Assembly: GCA_030529725.1 (NCBI GenBank)
Contig: JAUMWI010000012.1
Location: 1-40,118, forward strand
Source of the DNA: Eubacteriales bacterium
GTDB taxonomy: Bacteria > Bacillota > Clostridia > Oscillospirales > Oscillospiraceae
Reading direction: 5' to 3'
DNA: 40,118 nt
A model generated the notes under the pieces. The model saw only the letters and a list, made by a program, of their open reading frames with translations. It searched no databases and was not told the DNA's origin. How positions within the stretch are numbered: position 1 is the stretch's first letter; every line of letters begins with the position of its first letter. The translations under genes were made by a program, and so were the position numbers. Of the stretch, positions 16,114 to 25,101 are shown piece by piece.

Positions 16114-16703
16114 TGAGTGTTACAACACTGCTTGCTATTTCCCTCGGTGCAATTTTGACAAATAACTTCATTTTTGCACAGTTCCTGGGCATTTGCCCGT
16201 TCCTCGGCGTTTCCAAGAAGTCCGATACCGCAATCGGTATGGGCCTTGCCGTTACGTTCGTTATGGGCCTTGCCTCTGCGTTTACTTACGGTGTGAACAT
16301 TATCCTTGTCAAGTTCGGCCTTGAGTATATGCAGACGGTTGCATTTATTCTCGTCATTGCCGGCCTTGTGCAGTTTATCGAGATGTTCCTCAAGAAGTCC
16401 ATCCCGACGCTCTACACCGCGCTTGGTATTTACCTGCCGCTGATCACCACGAACTGCGCCGTGCTCGGCGTTGCTCTGCTGAACGTGCAGAACGGTTACG
16501 GCTTTATCGAATCCGTGGTCTACGGTCTCACCGGCGGTCTCGGCTTCCTGCTGGCGATCTATCTGTTTTCCACCGTTCGTGAGCGTGTCCAGTTTGCAGA
16601 CTACCCCAAAGCCTTTGAAGGCTTCCCCATTGCACTCATTACCGCAGGTCTGATGGCCCTTGCATTCATGGGCTTCTCCGGCTTGCAGGTATGGCCCATG
16701 TAA
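16113..16703 (+). CDS. rnfA: Rnf complex subunit A
   Basis: Six-helix integral membrane subunit of Rnf and partner of RnfE. 196 residues. The conserved N-terminal NNFIFAQFLGICPFLGVSKK (Cys28 for the shared intramembrane cluster) and LPLITTNCAVLGVALLN (second Cys) mirror those of RnfE in inverted topology. The ATG overlaps the rnfE stop by one base. The GGAGG of its ribosome site lies inside rnfE. Confidence 0.96.
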   Translation: MSVTTLLAISLGAILTNNFIFAQFLGICPFLGVSKKSDTAIGMGLAVTFVMGLASAFTYGVNIILVKFGLEYMQTVAFILVIAGLVQFIEMFLKKSIPTLYTALGIYLPLITTNCAVLGVALLNVQNGYGFIESVVYGLTGGLGFLLAIYLFSTVRERVQFADYPKAFEGFPIALITAGLMALAFMGFSGLQVWPM

Positions 16704-16717
16704 GGAGGAAATGAAAA

Positions 16718-17632
16718 ATGTCTAATGTTTTGTTTGCTGTCCTCGTTCTGGGTGTCGTCGCCGTCATTTTCGGCATTATTCTTTCTGTTGCAGCGAAGGT
16801 TTTCGAGGTCGAGGTCGATGAGCGTCTGCCCAAGATCCAGGCGTGTCTCGCCGGCGCAAACTGCGGCGGCTGCGGCTATCCCGGCTGCGGCGGCTGTGCC
16901 GAGGCCATCCTTGCCGGCAAGGCACCCGTCACCGCCTGCGCTCCTGCCGGTGCCGAGGGTGCTGCCAAGATCGCTGAGATCATGGGCATGGAGGCTCCTT
17001 CCGGCGAAAAGATGGTCGCTCATGTGATCTGCAACGGTGGCGAAGCTGCCGTGAAGCAGTTCGACTATGTCGGCATCAAGGACTGTATGGCTGCCACCAA
17101 GGTTGCCGGAGCTCCGCTTGCCTGCTCTTTCGGCTGTCTCGGTATGGGTTCCTGCGTCAAGGCCTGCCAGTTTGATGCCATCCACATCAACGACAAGGGC
17201 GTTGCCGAAGTCGACAAGGAAAAGTGCACCAACTGCGGCGCCTGCCGTGAAGCCTGCCCGCGCAAGCTTGTTGTTGAGGTTCCCTACAAGCAGAAGGTGT
17301 TTGTCAACTGCGCCAACAAGGAAAAGGGCCCGGCTGTCACCAAGGTCTGCGCCAACTCCTGCATTGCCTGCGGCCTTTGCGAAAAGACCTGCAAGTTTGA
17401 CGCAATCTATGTTGTGAACAACGTTGCTGTCATTGATTACAGCAAGTGCAAGAACTGCACCATGTGCGCCAAGGCATGCCCGAGAAACGCCATCGAACCG
17501 ATCCCGACCGCTGAGGAGAAGGAAAAGTTCAAGGCCGCTCAGAAAGCACTGGCTGAGAAGAAGGCCAAGGAAGCTGCTGAGAAGAAAGCTGCCGAAGAGG
17601 CTGCCAAGGCTACTGAAGCCAAGGCGGAATAA
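16718..17632 (+). CDS. rnfB: Rnf complex subunit B (ferredoxin-docking, polyferredoxin)
   Basis: Entry point for electrons from reduced ferredoxin. 304 residues: an N-terminal membrane anchor (~3-26), a [4Fe-4S] domain with CLAGANCGGCGYPGCGGC (Cys43-60, plus Cys74), then repeated ferredoxin motifs at GSCVKACQF, CTNCGACREACPRK, CIACGLCEKTCKF and CKNCTMCAKACPRN. I count at least five potential cluster sites. The C-terminal ~45 residues are a Lys/Glu/Ala-rich helix (EEKEKFKAAQKALAEKKAKE and onward). AGGAGG precedes the ATG. Last gene of rnfCDGEAB; the whole complex conserves energy as a Na+ or H+ gradient. Confidence 0.96.
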   Translation: MSNVLFAVLVLGVVAVIFGIILSVAAKVFEVEVDERLPKIQACLAGANCGGCGYPGCGGCAEAILAGKAPVTACAPAGAEGAAKIAEIMGMEAPSGEKMVAHVICNGGEAAVKQFDYVGIKDCMAATKVAGAPLACSFGCLGMGSCVKACQFDAIHINDKGVAEVDKEKCTNCGACREACPRKLVVEVPYKQKVFVNCANKEKGPAVTKVCANSCIACGLCEKTCKFDAIYVVNNVAVIDYSKCKNCTMCAKACPRNAIEPIPTAEEKEKFKAAQKALAEKKAKEAAEKKAAEEAAKATEAKAE

Positions 17633-17645
17633 AAGAATTCTACAA

Positions 17646-17692
17646 ACAAAGACCTGACCGATTTTTGATTTTTCGGTCAGGTCTTTGTTTTG
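17646..17692 (+). terminator. Terminator of the rnf operon
   Basis: ACAAAGACCTGACCGA (17646-17661) and TCGGTCAGGTCTTTGT (17673-17688) form a perfect 16-base stem around an 11-base T-rich loop, followed by TTTTG-like sequence. Strong stem, modest U-tract. Confidence 0.85.
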
Positions 17693-17781
17693 CTGCTGCA
17701 CCAAAATACCCCGGTGCGCGTAAGCGAGAAAACGACGGTCAATCTGTCGGCAAGTTCATAATTCTTTTACATATGAAATGA

Positions 17782-17810
17782 TTGACAACCGAGGGACACG
17801 GTGGTAAACT
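17782..17810 (+). promoter_or_regulatory. Promoter of the heat-shock operon
   Basis: A consensus TTGACA (17782-17787) is followed after 17 bases by TAAACT (17805-17810). The predicted start falls inside the CIRCE element that begins four bases downstream, the usual layout for HrcA repression. Confidence 0.82.
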
Positions 17811-17813
17811 GAA

Positions 17814-17840
17814 TTAGCACTCGGGAGAAAAGAGTGCTAA
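17814..17840 (+). promoter_or_regulatory. CIRCE operator (HrcA binding site)
   Basis: TTAGCACTC, nine bases, GAGTGCTAA: an exact copy of the CIRCE consensus inverted repeat. Its bound form blocks transcription of hrcA-grpE-dnaK-dnaJ; heat or misfolded protein titrates GroE and frees the promoter. The element also lies in the mRNA leader directly before hrcA. Confidence 0.97.
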
Positions 17841-17864
17841 TTCCGCAGAAGAGGAGTGCAGCAA

Positions 17865-18920
17865 ATGGAATTGACGCAGCGCAAAAAGCAAATACTCAAG
17901 CGCGTGGTCGAAGATTACATTGCTGCTGCCGAGCCGGTTGGCTCCAAGGCTCTGTGCGAGGAGATGGGCGGAAGTATCAGCTCCGCAACGATTCGCAACG
18001 AGCTTGCCGACCTTGTGGAAATGGGCTATCTTGAGCAGCCGCACACCTCCGCCGGTCGCGTTCCCTCCCCTAAGGGATACCGGCTGTACGTCAACGAACT
18101 GATGGAACAGCGTGCGCTGAGCGAAGCGGAGACGGAAAAGATCAATGAAACGCTGCACGATAAGCTCTCCGGTATGGATAGTGTGATGTCCAAAGCCGGA
18201 CAGATGGTTTCCTCCATCGTCAACTACCCGACCTACACCGTCACGGCGGGCAGGAAAGAGGCCAGAGTCAAGCGCTTTGAGCTTGTTCCTGTGGACGAAC
18301 GCAGCTTTATCGTCGTCGTGATGACGGAGGACAGCCGTGTAAAGTCGCAGCTGCAGCGTGCAGACCTTCCGTTTGACAGCGAACGGCTGAGTGATTTGAA
18401 GCACCTGCTCAACACACATTTTGCGGGCCGCAGATGCGAAGAGATGAGCGCGCATTTGATGAGCGTTTCCGAGCAGCTTCCCCCGGAGCTGTTTTTGGTC
18501 GTCTCCAAGGCGGTCGAGTATGCGATGGAAGTGCTGGAGGAAAGCGGAAAGCGCGACGTTATGACAAGCGGAGCCAGCCAGATCCTCAAGATGCCGGAAT
18601 ACCGCGATGTCGATAAGGCGCACGAGCTGGTAACCTTTCTGGTCGACAACAAGGAGAGTCTCCCTGTGCCGGAGGACGACGCCCCGCTTCAAATTCTGAT
18701 CGGTCCTGAGAATGTGAACGAAGCACTCAAGGAGACCAGCGTGGTCGTTGCCAGCTACGACATTGGCGACGGCATGCGCGGACTTGTCGGTGTGGTCGGC
18801 CCCACACGCATGGACTATGCGACAGTCACGGCGCGATTGAGCTACTTTGCAGACAGCTTGACGCGCATGTTCGGCAAGAGCGAACCAAAACAGCTCCCGG
18901 ACGAAAAAACAAAGGAGTAA
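17865..18920 (+). CDS. hrcA: Heat-inducible transcription repressor HrcA
   Basis: Dimeric repressor of class I heat-shock genes that binds CIRCE. 351 residues. N-terminal winged helix is evident: LKRVVEDYIAAAEPVGSKALCEEM, then SISSATIRNELADLVEMGYLEQPHTSAGRVPSPKGYRLYV (recognition helix and wing). The middle and C-terminal GAF-like and inserted dimerisation domains follow, ending with VGVVGPTRMDYATVTARLSYFADSL, a signature of the family. ATG at 17865 is spaced 8 bases from GAGGAG; a GTG at 17856 falls within that site. First gene of the operon. Confidence 0.96.
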   Translation: MELTQRKKQILKRVVEDYIAAAEPVGSKALCEEMGGSISSATIRNELADLVEMGYLEQPHTSAGRVPSPKGYRLYVNELMEQRALSEAETEKINETLHDKLSGMDSVMSKAGQMVSSIVNYPTYTVTAGRKEARVKRFELVPVDERSFIVVVMTEDSRVKSQLQRADLPFDSERLSDLKHLLNTHFAGRRCEEMSAHLMSVSEQLPPELFLVVSKAVEYAMEVLEESGKRDVMTSGASQILKMPEYRDVDKAHELVTFLVDNKESLPVPEDDAPLQILIGPENVNEALKETSVVVASYDIGDGMRGLVGVVGPTRMDYATVTARLSYFADSLTRMFGKSEPKQLPDEKTKE

Positions 18921-18927
18921 ACGACAC

Positions 18928-19494
18928 ATGGCAAAGAAAGAGGATAAGAAGCCCCAGCAGCCTGCCCCCGAGAAGAACAAGGCTGAGGAGATAAAGGAAG
19001 AAACGAAGCAGGAATCTTCGCAGGAAACCTTCACTGTTACGAAAGAGCAGATGGAAAAGATGGAGAGTCTCGCCAAGACACTTGCTGACGAGCAGGACAA
19101 ATATCTGCGGCTTGCTGCGGAATATGACAACTACCGCAAGCGCACTGCTAAGGAAAAAGAGACGATCTACGCCGATGCCAAGATCGACACGATCAAGGGC
19201 ATGCTCGGTGTATACGATAATCTCGAGCGCGGCATCGCGCAGTACGGCGATGAGGATTCGCCTCACCGCAAGGGCCTTGAAATGGTGTTTACGCAGTTTA
19301 AGGAGTGCCTTACCAAACTGGATGTCAAGCAAATGGAGTGCGTCGGACAGCCGTTTGACCCCGAAAGACACAGTGCCGTGATGCATGTGGAAGACGAGCA
19401 GTACGGCGAAAACGAAGTGGTCGAGGTTTTGCAGCAGGGCTTCACACTGGGTGAAAAAATATTACGCTTTGCCATTGTAAAAGTGGCAAATTAA
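18928..19494 (+). CDS. grpE: Nucleotide exchange factor GrpE
   Basis: Releases ADP from DnaK. 188 residues: a low-complexity charged N-terminal tail (Lys/Glu/Gln rich, ~1-40), a long coiled-coil helix (~45-110, including [20 protein letters not shown]) and a C-terminal beta domain ([18 protein letters not shown], then [24 protein letters not shown]). AAAGGAG precedes the ATG. It starts 7 bases after hrcA stops, in the standard heat-shock order. Confidence 0.96.
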   Translation: MAKKEDKKPQQPAPEKNKAEEIKEETKQESSQETFTVTKEQMEKMESLAKTLADEQDKYLRLAAEYDNYRKRTAKEKETIYADAKIDTIKGMLGVYDNLERGIAQYGDEDSPHRKGLEMVFTQFKECLTKLDVKQMECVGQPFDPERHSAVMHVEDEQYGENEVVEVLQQGFTLGEKILRFAIVKVAN

Positions 19495-19538
19495 ACAAAT
19501 CAACAAAATACATTTACAATATAGGGAGGACACTTATT

Positions 19539-21386
19539 ATGAGCAAAGTTATCGGTATTGACCTTGGTACCACCAATTCCTGCGTCGCTGTTATGGAAGG
19601 CGGCGAAGCAGTTGTTATCGCCAACGCGGAGGGCAACCGCACCACTCCGTCCGTCGTCGCATTCAGCAAGACCGGCGAGCGTATGGTCGGTCAGGTCGCC
19701 AAGCGTCAGGCCATCACCAATCCCGACCGCACCATCTCGTCTATCAAGCGCGAGATGGGCAGCGACTACAAAGTTGCTGTCGATGACAAGAAGTACACTC
19801 CGCAGGAGATCAGCGCGATGATTCTCCAGAAGCTTAAGGCTGACGCCGAAAGCTATCTCGGCGGCACGGTCACCGAGGCGGTCATCACTGTTCCCGCTTA
19901 CTTCACCGATGCCCAGCGTCAGGCGACCAAGGACGCCGGCAAGATCGCAGGTCTCGAGGTCAAGCGTATCATCAACGAGCCGACCGCTGCCGCACTTGCC
20001 TACGGCGTGGATAAGGAGCAGGCACAGAAGATCATGGTCTACGACCTCGGCGGCGGCACCTTCGATGTTTCTATTCTTGACATTGATGATGGCGTGATCG
20101 AAGTGCTGGCTACCGCCGGCAACAACCGTCTCGGCGGCGACGACTTTGATGAGTGCGTGATGAAGTATCTCGTTTCCGAGTTTAAGCGTGCCGAGGGCAT
20201 TGACCTCTCCGGCGATAAGGTTGCCATGCAGCGTTTGAAGGAAGCAGCCGAAAAGGCCAAGATCGAGCTTTCCGGCGTGACCACCTCCAACATCAACCTC
20301 CCGTATATCACCGCAGACGCTACCGGCCCCAAGCATCTCGATGTCACTCTCACCCGCGCCAAGTTCAACGAGCTGACTGCTCACCTTGTCGAAGCCACGA
20401 TGGGCCCTGTCCGTCAGGCGATGAGCGATGCCGGCCTCAAGCCCAGCGAGCTTGCCAAGGTTCTCATGGTCGGTGGTTCCAGCCGTATTCCTGCCGTTCA
20501 GGAGGCAGTCAAGAACTTCACCGGCTCCGAGCCGTTCAAGGGCATCAACCCCGATGAATGCGTTGCTATGGGTGCCGCTCTTCAGGCGGGCGTTCTGACC
20601 GGCGATGTCAAGGGCCTGCTGCTGCTTGACGTTACCCCGCTGTCCCTCGGTATTGAGACCATGGGCGGTGTGTGCACCAAGCTCATTGACCGCAACACCA
20701 CCATTCCCGTCAAGAAGAGCCAGATCTTCTCCACCGCAGCCGACAATCAGACGAGCGTGGAAGTCAACGTCCTGCAGGGCGAGCGCGAGATGGCAGCTGC
20801 CAACAAGAGCCTCGGCCGCTTCCACCTCGACGGTATCGCTCCGGCACGCCGCGGCGTTCCTCAGATCGAGGTCACGTTTGATATCGATGCCAACGGCATC
20901 GTGAACGTCTCCGCCAAGGATCTCGGCACCGGCACGGAGCAGCACATCACCATCACCTCCTCCTCCAACATGAGCAAGGAAGACATTGAAAAAGCGGTCA
21001 AGGAAGCGGAGCAGTTTGCCGCTGAGGACGCCAAGATCAAGGAAAAAGTTGAGGTTCGCAATCAGGCCGACCAGATGGTCTATCAGAGCGAAAAGACGCT
21101 CGGCGAGGTCGGAGACAAGATTCCTGCCGACGAGAAGGCAAAGGTGCAGGAGGGCATTGACAAGCTGAAGGAAACCCTTAAGGGTGACGATACCGATGCC
21201 ATCAAGAAGGCAACGGAGGAGCTGACGCAGCTGTTCTATACCATGAGCGAGAAGCTCTATCAGCAGGCCAATCCCCAGGGTGCCGGCCCTGACATGGGCG
21301 GTGCAGGCGCACAGCAGGGCCCTGACGGTCAGCAGTACTATGATGCTGACTACAAGGTCGTCGATGACGATGACAAGAAGAATTGA
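19539..21386 (+). CDS. dnaK: Chaperone protein DnaK (Hsp70)
   Basis: ATP-driven chaperone for unfolded chains. 615 residues. The ATPase domain begins [17 protein letters not shown], includes [45 protein letters not shown] and [14 protein letters not shown]; the interdomain linker is [19 protein letters not shown]; the beta substrate-binding domain and helical lid follow, ending in an acidic tail ([10 protein letters not shown]). The ATG follows GGGAGGA. GrpE lies just upstream and DnaJ downstream; a hairpin separates dnaK from dnaJ. Codon use is of the highly expressed type. Confidence 0.98.
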   Translation: MSKVIGIDLGTTNSCVAVMEGGEAVVIANAEGNRTTPSVVAFSKTGERMVGQVAKRQAITNPDRTISSIKREMGSDYKVAVDDKKYTPQEISAMILQKLKADAESYLGGTVTEAVITVPAYFTDAQRQATKDAGKIAGLEVKRIINEPTAAALAYGVDKEQAQKIMVYDLGGGTFDVSILDIDDGVIEVLATAGNNRLGGDDFDECVMKYLVSEFKRAEGIDLSGDKVAMQRLKEAAEKAKIELSGVTTSNINLPYITADATGPKHLDVTLTRAKFNELTAHLVEATMGPVRQAMSDAGLKPSELAKVLMVGGSSRIPAVQEAVKNFTGSEPFKGINPDECVAMGAALQAGVLTGDVKGLLLLDVTPLSLGIETMGGVCTKLIDRNTTIPVKKSQIFSTAADNQTSVEVNVLQGEREMAAANKSLGRFHLDGIAPARRGVPQIEVTFDIDANGIVNVSAKDLGTGTEQHITITSSSNMSKEDIEKAVKEAEQFAAEDAKIKEKVEVRNQADQMVYQSEKTLGEVGDKIPADEKAKVQEGIDKLKETLKGDDTDAIKKATEELTQLFYTMSEKLYQQANPQGAGPDMGGAGAQQGPDGQQYYDADYKVVDDDDKKN

Positions 21387-21400
21387 TTGAAACTAAAATA

Positions 21401-21444
21401 CCGCACGGGGGCAGTTTTTGACTGTCCCCGATTGCGGCGTTTTT
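21401..21444 (+). terminator. Hairpin between dnaK and dnaJ, possible partial terminator
   Basis: CCGCA + CGGGGGCAGT (21401-21415) pairs with ACTGTCCCCG + TGCGG (21421-21437), with one G-U pair and a two-base bulge, followed by cgTTTTT. It is terminator-like but sits inside an operon, so it may lower dnaJ relative to dnaK or protect the dnaK transcript. Confidence 0.6.
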
Positions 21445-21458
21445 GAGGAGACTATCCT

Positions 21459-22592
21459 ATGGCTGAAAAACGCGATTATTACGAGGTGCTCGGCGTATCA
21501 AAGGGTGCCTCGGAGGAAGAAATCAAAAAGGCATATAAAAAGCTTGCACGCAAGTACCATCCGGACATGAATCCCGGCGATAAGGAAGCCGAGGAGAAGT
21601 TCAAGGAGGTCAATGAGGCGAACGAGGTGCTCTCCGATCCTGAAAAGAAGGCGCGCTACGACCAGTTTGGCTTCGCCGGTGTCGATCCGAGCTATGGCGC
21701 GGGTGCCGGCGGTGCATACGGCGGCGCGGGGTTTGACTTCGGCGACCTGGGTGATATTTTCGGAAGCTTCTTCGGCGGTGGCTTCGGCGGAGGACGGGCA
21801 AATCCCAATGCACCGCAGCGCGGTGAGAGCCTGCGCACGAGTGTGACCATCAGCTTTGAGGAGGCGGCATTCGGCTGCGAGAAGGAAGTCAGCATTGACC
21901 GTGTGGAGCAGTGCGGCGAGTGCCACGGAAGCGGCTGCGCAAAGGGAACGACCGCTGAGGTCTGTCCCGACTGTCGCGGCAGCGGTATGGTGCAGCAGCG
22001 CCGTCAGACACCGCTCGGATTCATGTCTACGTCTGCACCCTGCGGACGCTGCGGCGGCAAGGGCAAGATCATCCATCAGCCCTGCAAGCATTGCGGCGGC
22101 AAGGGCATGGTGCGCAAGCGCAAGACGCTCAAAGTTACCATTCCTGCCGGAATTGACAACGGACAGACAATTTCGCTGCGCGCGCAGGGCAATGCCGGCA
22201 AGAACGGCGGCCCCGCAGGCGATCTTCTGATCGTGGTCGCGGTGCGTCCGCACGACATTTTCCGCCGTGAGGGAACGAGCGTGCTGTGTGAAGCACCGAT
22301 TACCTTTACCCAGGCGGTGCTCGGCGCGGAGCTGGAGATCCCGACGATCGACGGTAAGGTGAAATACAGCATTCCCGAAGGGACTCAGTCCGGTACGACG
22401 TTCCGCCTGAAGGGAAAGGGCATTCCCGGACTGAACGGCCGCGGTCGCGGCGACCAGTATGTCACCGTGTACATTGAAACACCGACAAACCTGAGCCGTG
22501 AACAAAAGGAAGCACTGAAGAAGTTCAGCGAGCTGCTCGGCGAGAAGAATTACGAACAGAACAAAAGCTTTTTCGGGAAGTTTAAGAAATGA
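21459..22592 (+). CDS. dnaJ: Chaperone protein DnaJ
   Basis: Co-chaperone that delivers substrates to DnaK and stimulates its ATPase. 377 residues: J domain with HPD (residues ~33-35, in KYHPDMNPG), a Gly/Phe-rich linker (~75-115, with [13 protein letters not shown]), four zinc-binding repeats [24 protein letters not shown] and CKHCGGKG, then the C-terminal client-binding beta domains and dimerisation segment. Start ATG has GAGGAG 8 bases upstream. It overlaps the next gene by four bases (ATGA). Confidence 0.97.
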   Translation: MAEKRDYYEVLGVSKGASEEEIKKAYKKLARKYHPDMNPGDKEAEEKFKEVNEANEVLSDPEKKARYDQFGFAGVDPSYGAGAGGAYGGAGFDFGDLGDIFGSFFGGGFGGGRANPNAPQRGESLRTSVTISFEEAAFGCEKEVSIDRVEQCGECHGSGCAKGTTAEVCPDCRGSGMVQQRRQTPLGFMSTSAPCGRCGGKGKIIHQPCKHCGGKGMVRKRKTLKVTIPAGIDNGQTISLRAQGNAGKNGGPAGDLLIVVAVRPHDIFRREGTSVLCEAPITFTQAVLGAELEIPTIDGKVKYSIPEGTQSGTTFRLKGKGIPGLNGRGRGDQYVTVYIETPTNLSREQKEALKKFSELLGEKNYEQNKSFFGKFKK

Positions 22593-23419
22593 GAAACGGA
22601 ACATACATTACCGATTATCACATGCACTCCTCCTGCTCGTTTGACGCGAGATATACAATGGCAGAGATGGTGAAAGCTGCCATCGAACAGGGCGTTGACG
22701 AGATTTGCTTCACCGACCACGTGGAACCGCTGGAGGAAAGCCGCCTGCGCGAGCTGACGCCGGAGCATGACTGGTCGAAGCACATCGCGCAGTTTGAGGA
22801 AGCAAAAGCTGCGGCAGACGGACGTATCAAGGTGCGCCTCGGTGCAGAACTTGGCGAGATCACCATGGTGGATACGCAGGTCGGCGACCACCTGCTTGAG
22901 ACCGCACCGCCGCTCGATTTTACGATCGGCTCCGTGCATGCGATCAAGCTGCACGGTGAAGTGACGGATCTGATGTGGATCGAAAGCTGCGAGGAAAGCA
23001 TTTGGCACGAGGCGATCGGACTGTATTTGGCCGAGGTGGGGAAGCTGATCGACTGGGGCAGATTCAATGTGCTTGGACATCTGACGCTTCCGCTGCGTTA
23101 TGCAAGAGAGGATCGCGGCATGAAGGACCTCAGCTTTGCGCCGCACCGAGACCGGGTTGCCGATGTTTTGAAACGGCTGATCGATAAGGGGCTCGGTATG
23201 GAGATCAACACGAACCGCGGCAATAGTCCCCTGCCTGATGCGCCGTGGCTGAAGCTTTACCGGGATCTTGGCGGTGAGATCATCACCATGGGCAGCGATG
23301 CGCACACGCCGAACTACATCGGCTGTGCGATGGAGCCGCGGCAGGAGCTTTTGAAATCGTGCGGCTTCCGGTATTTTGCGACATTTGAAGGGCAGAAACC
23401 CGTTTTCCACAAGCTGTAA
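22589..23419 (+). CDS. PHP-family phosphatase, histidinol-phosphatase (HisJ/HisK) type
   Basis: 276 residues with the metal-binding motifs of the polymerase/histidinol phosphatase superfamily: [12 protein letters not shown] (His11, His13), CFTDHVEP (Asp-His), GAELGEI, SVHAIKL and [11 protein letters not shown]. Closest in form to clostridial histidinol-phosphatases, which cleave histidinol phosphate in histidine synthesis, but no other his gene is nearby, so the true substrate is open. The start overlaps the dnaJ stop by four bases, which makes it part of the heat-shock transcript, an unusual partner. The last base of the overlap and the lack of a gap support translational coupling. Confidence 0.8.
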   Translation: MRNGTYITDYHMHSSCSFDARYTMAEMVKAAIEQGVDEICFTDHVEPLEESRLRELTPEHDWSKHIAQFEEAKAAADGRIKVRLGAELGEITMVDTQVGDHLLETAPPLDFTIGSVHAIKLHGEVTDLMWIESCEESIWHEAIGLYLAEVGKLIDWGRFNVLGHLTLPLRYAREDRGMKDLSFAPHRDRVADVLKRLIDKGLGMEINTNRGNSPLPDAPWLKLYRDLGGEIITMGSDAHTPNYIGCAMEPRQELLKSCGFRYFATFEGQKPVFHKL

Positions 23420-23462
23420 AAAATACGGTGCGGCCATGCACCGCAAAAAGGAGAAGACTACG

Positions 23463-23900
23463 ATGAAAATTGCAATGGGCTGCGACCACGGCGGCTATGA
23501 ACTCAAGGAAATGATCAAAAAGCAGCTTACCGAGCAGGGCCACGAGATTAAGGACTGCGGCACTTATTCGCTGGAGAGCTGCGACTACCCCGTATTCGGT
23601 GAAGCTGCTGCGCGTGCGGTGGCAAGTGGCGAGTGCGAGCGAGGCATCGTCATCTGCACGACCGGTATCGGTATCTCCATTGCCGCAAACAAGGTTAAGG
23701 GCATTCGCTGTGCGCACTGTGCGGACACGCTGGAGGCAACCCTTTGCCGCCAGCACAATAATGCCAATATGATCGCCATTGGTGCGGGCTTTACCGGTCC
23801 CAAGCTGGCCGGTGAGATGGTGCGCTCGTTCCTCTCCACGGAGTTTGAGGGTGGCCGCCATGCTCGTCGCGTGGCATTGATGGACGCGATCGAGGGATAA
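23463..23900 (+). CDS. rpiB: Ribose-5-phosphate isomerase B
   Basis: Interconverts ribose 5-phosphate and ribulose 5-phosphate in the non-oxidative pentose phosphate pathway, feeding PRPP synthase. 145 residues. Signature segments are GCDHGGYELKE (N-terminus), VICTTGIGISIAANKVKGIRCA (catalytic Cys and anion hole) and RQHNNANMIAIGAGF. ATG at 23463 is set by AAAAGGAG nine bases upstream. It lies 43 bases after the PHP gene on the same strand. The related LacA/LacB family is less likely because no galactose genes are present. Confidence 0.92.
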   Translation: MKIAMGCDHGGYELKEMIKKQLTEQGHEIKDCGTYSLESCDYPVFGEAAARAVASGECERGIVICTTGIGISIAANKVKGIRCAHCADTLEATLCRQHNNANMIAIGAGFTGPKLAGEMVRSFLSTEFEGGRHARRVALMDAIEG

Positions 23901-23979
23901 TTGCTTGGAAAGTCAGCAGGAGTAGCTGCTTCTGTTGGCTTTTGCGCGCAGGAGAGAAAGACAAAGGGACGGTGAGCGA

Positions 23980-25029
23980 GTGGCAAGGAATACAGGTACA
24001 CGCGGATACAGCGGCTATCGCGGTCGCAGCCGCGGAAGAAAAGTTTTAGCGTTATTGTTGGTGCTGGTGCTTTTGGCTGCTGCGGCCTTTATGCTGATTC
24101 AGCGGCATGTGGTGTACGAAGCTGACGGCAGCTTCTATTTCGATCTGCCGTGGGAAAACCGTTCCGAACAGTTTAAGCAGGATAAAACCACCGATAATGA
24201 GTCCTCACAGCAGGAGTTGGAAATTGTTGTGGAGGAACCGGTCACAAAGGGTGTTCGCGCGTGTGAGCTGGATGCTGCCATTATGCAGGGGGGCTGGGAA
24301 GCGGAACTGGAAAGCCTTGATGAAGACATCAACGCCGTTGCCATTTGCGTGAAGAAGGATTCCGGCGAGATTTTGTACGACTCACATATTCCCGGCGCAG
24401 TCGAATGTGGTGCCGTGGTCGGCAGCAGTGTGGCACGAGCCTCTTTACGGGGACTCAACGATTCAGAGTATTACACCATTGCGCGCATCAGTGCGCTGCA
24501 TGACAGCCGCTATGCCTACGCGCACATGACAGACGCGGCAGTCTGCCAACTGACAGGCTACGTTTGGTACGATACAAACAGTACCCACTGGCTGGCACCG
24601 GAGAAGGCAGCAGCAAGGCAATATGTGATTGAAGTTGCCAAAGAATGTGCCGAGCTTGGCTTTGACGAGCTGCTGCTCGATGATTTTTGCTATCCGCGTG
24701 ACGGGCGCATGAGCCGGATCAAGACGGACGAGCGGACGATGACACAACAAGCGGCTTTGTCACTCCTTGCCGACGAGCTGAGAAAAGCACTCAAGGAATA
24801 CGATATCAAGCTGTCTGTCTCTATAGATGCTGACATTGTGCTTGCCGGCAGCGAGGAGCGTACGGGAATCGTAGTGAGTGAGCTTGCTCCGAAGTTCGAC
24901 CGCGTGTATGTCACGGCAACAGAAGAGACTTTGCTGCAGATCGCCGCGGCACTGGAGGAGGTCGGTGCGGAGTTTGTGCCGATGGTCTCCGCAGCAGGAG
25001 AGGAAGACTCGTATCTGCTTACAAAATGA
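23980..25029 (+). CDS. Membrane-anchored protein with a DUF4015/putative glycoside-hydrolase-like domain
   Basis: 349 residues from a GTG start, chosen because AAGGGA lies 10 bases upstream; a TTG at 23935 without a good site could add 15 residues. The N-terminus is short, Arg-rich and followed by a transmembrane segment (LALLLVLVLLAAAAFMLI), so the protein is probably anchored outside the membrane. The linker (~50-85) is acidic and poorly conserved. From ~150 the sequence YTIARISALHDSRYAYAH...GYVWYDTNSTHWLAP...GFDELLLDDFCYPRDG follows the TIM-barrel pattern of DUF4015, a proposed glycosyl hydrolase domain. Usual family wording is GFDEIQFDYIRFP. Enzyme activity is unproven. It shares the rpiB transcript or has a weak promoter of its own. 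Confidence 0.65.
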   Translation: MARNTGTRGYSGYRGRSRGRKVLALLLVLVLLAAAAFMLIQRHVVYEADGSFYFDLPWENRSEQFKQDKTTDNESSQQELEIVVEEPVTKGVRACELDAAIMQGGWEAELESLDEDINAVAICVKKDSGEILYDSHIPGAVECGAVVGSSVARASLRGLNDSEYYTIARISALHDSRYAYAHMTDAAVCQLTGYVWYDTNSTHWLAPEKAAARQYVIEVAKECAELGFDELLLDDFCYPRDGRMSRIKTDERTMTQQAALSLLADELRKALKEYDIKLSVSIDADIVLAGSEERTGIVVSELAPKFDRVYVTATEETLLQIAAALEEVGAEFVPMVSAAGEEDSYLLTK

Positions 25030-25046
25030 AGCGATTCAAACACAAC

Positions 25047-25083
25047 AAAAAGGGAAATCGCCCCGCGGCGATTTCCCTTTTTT
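25047..25083. terminator. Bidirectional terminator between the GH-like gene and glnA
   Basis: AAAAAGGGAAATCGCC (25047-25062), a CCGC loop and GGCGATTTCCCTTTTTT (25067-25083) form a 16-base stem with A- and T-tracts on both sides. It ends both the plus-strand transcript and the convergent minus-strand glnA transcript. Confidence 0.92.
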
Positions 25084-25101
25084 GTATGATCAGGATAAAC
25101 T

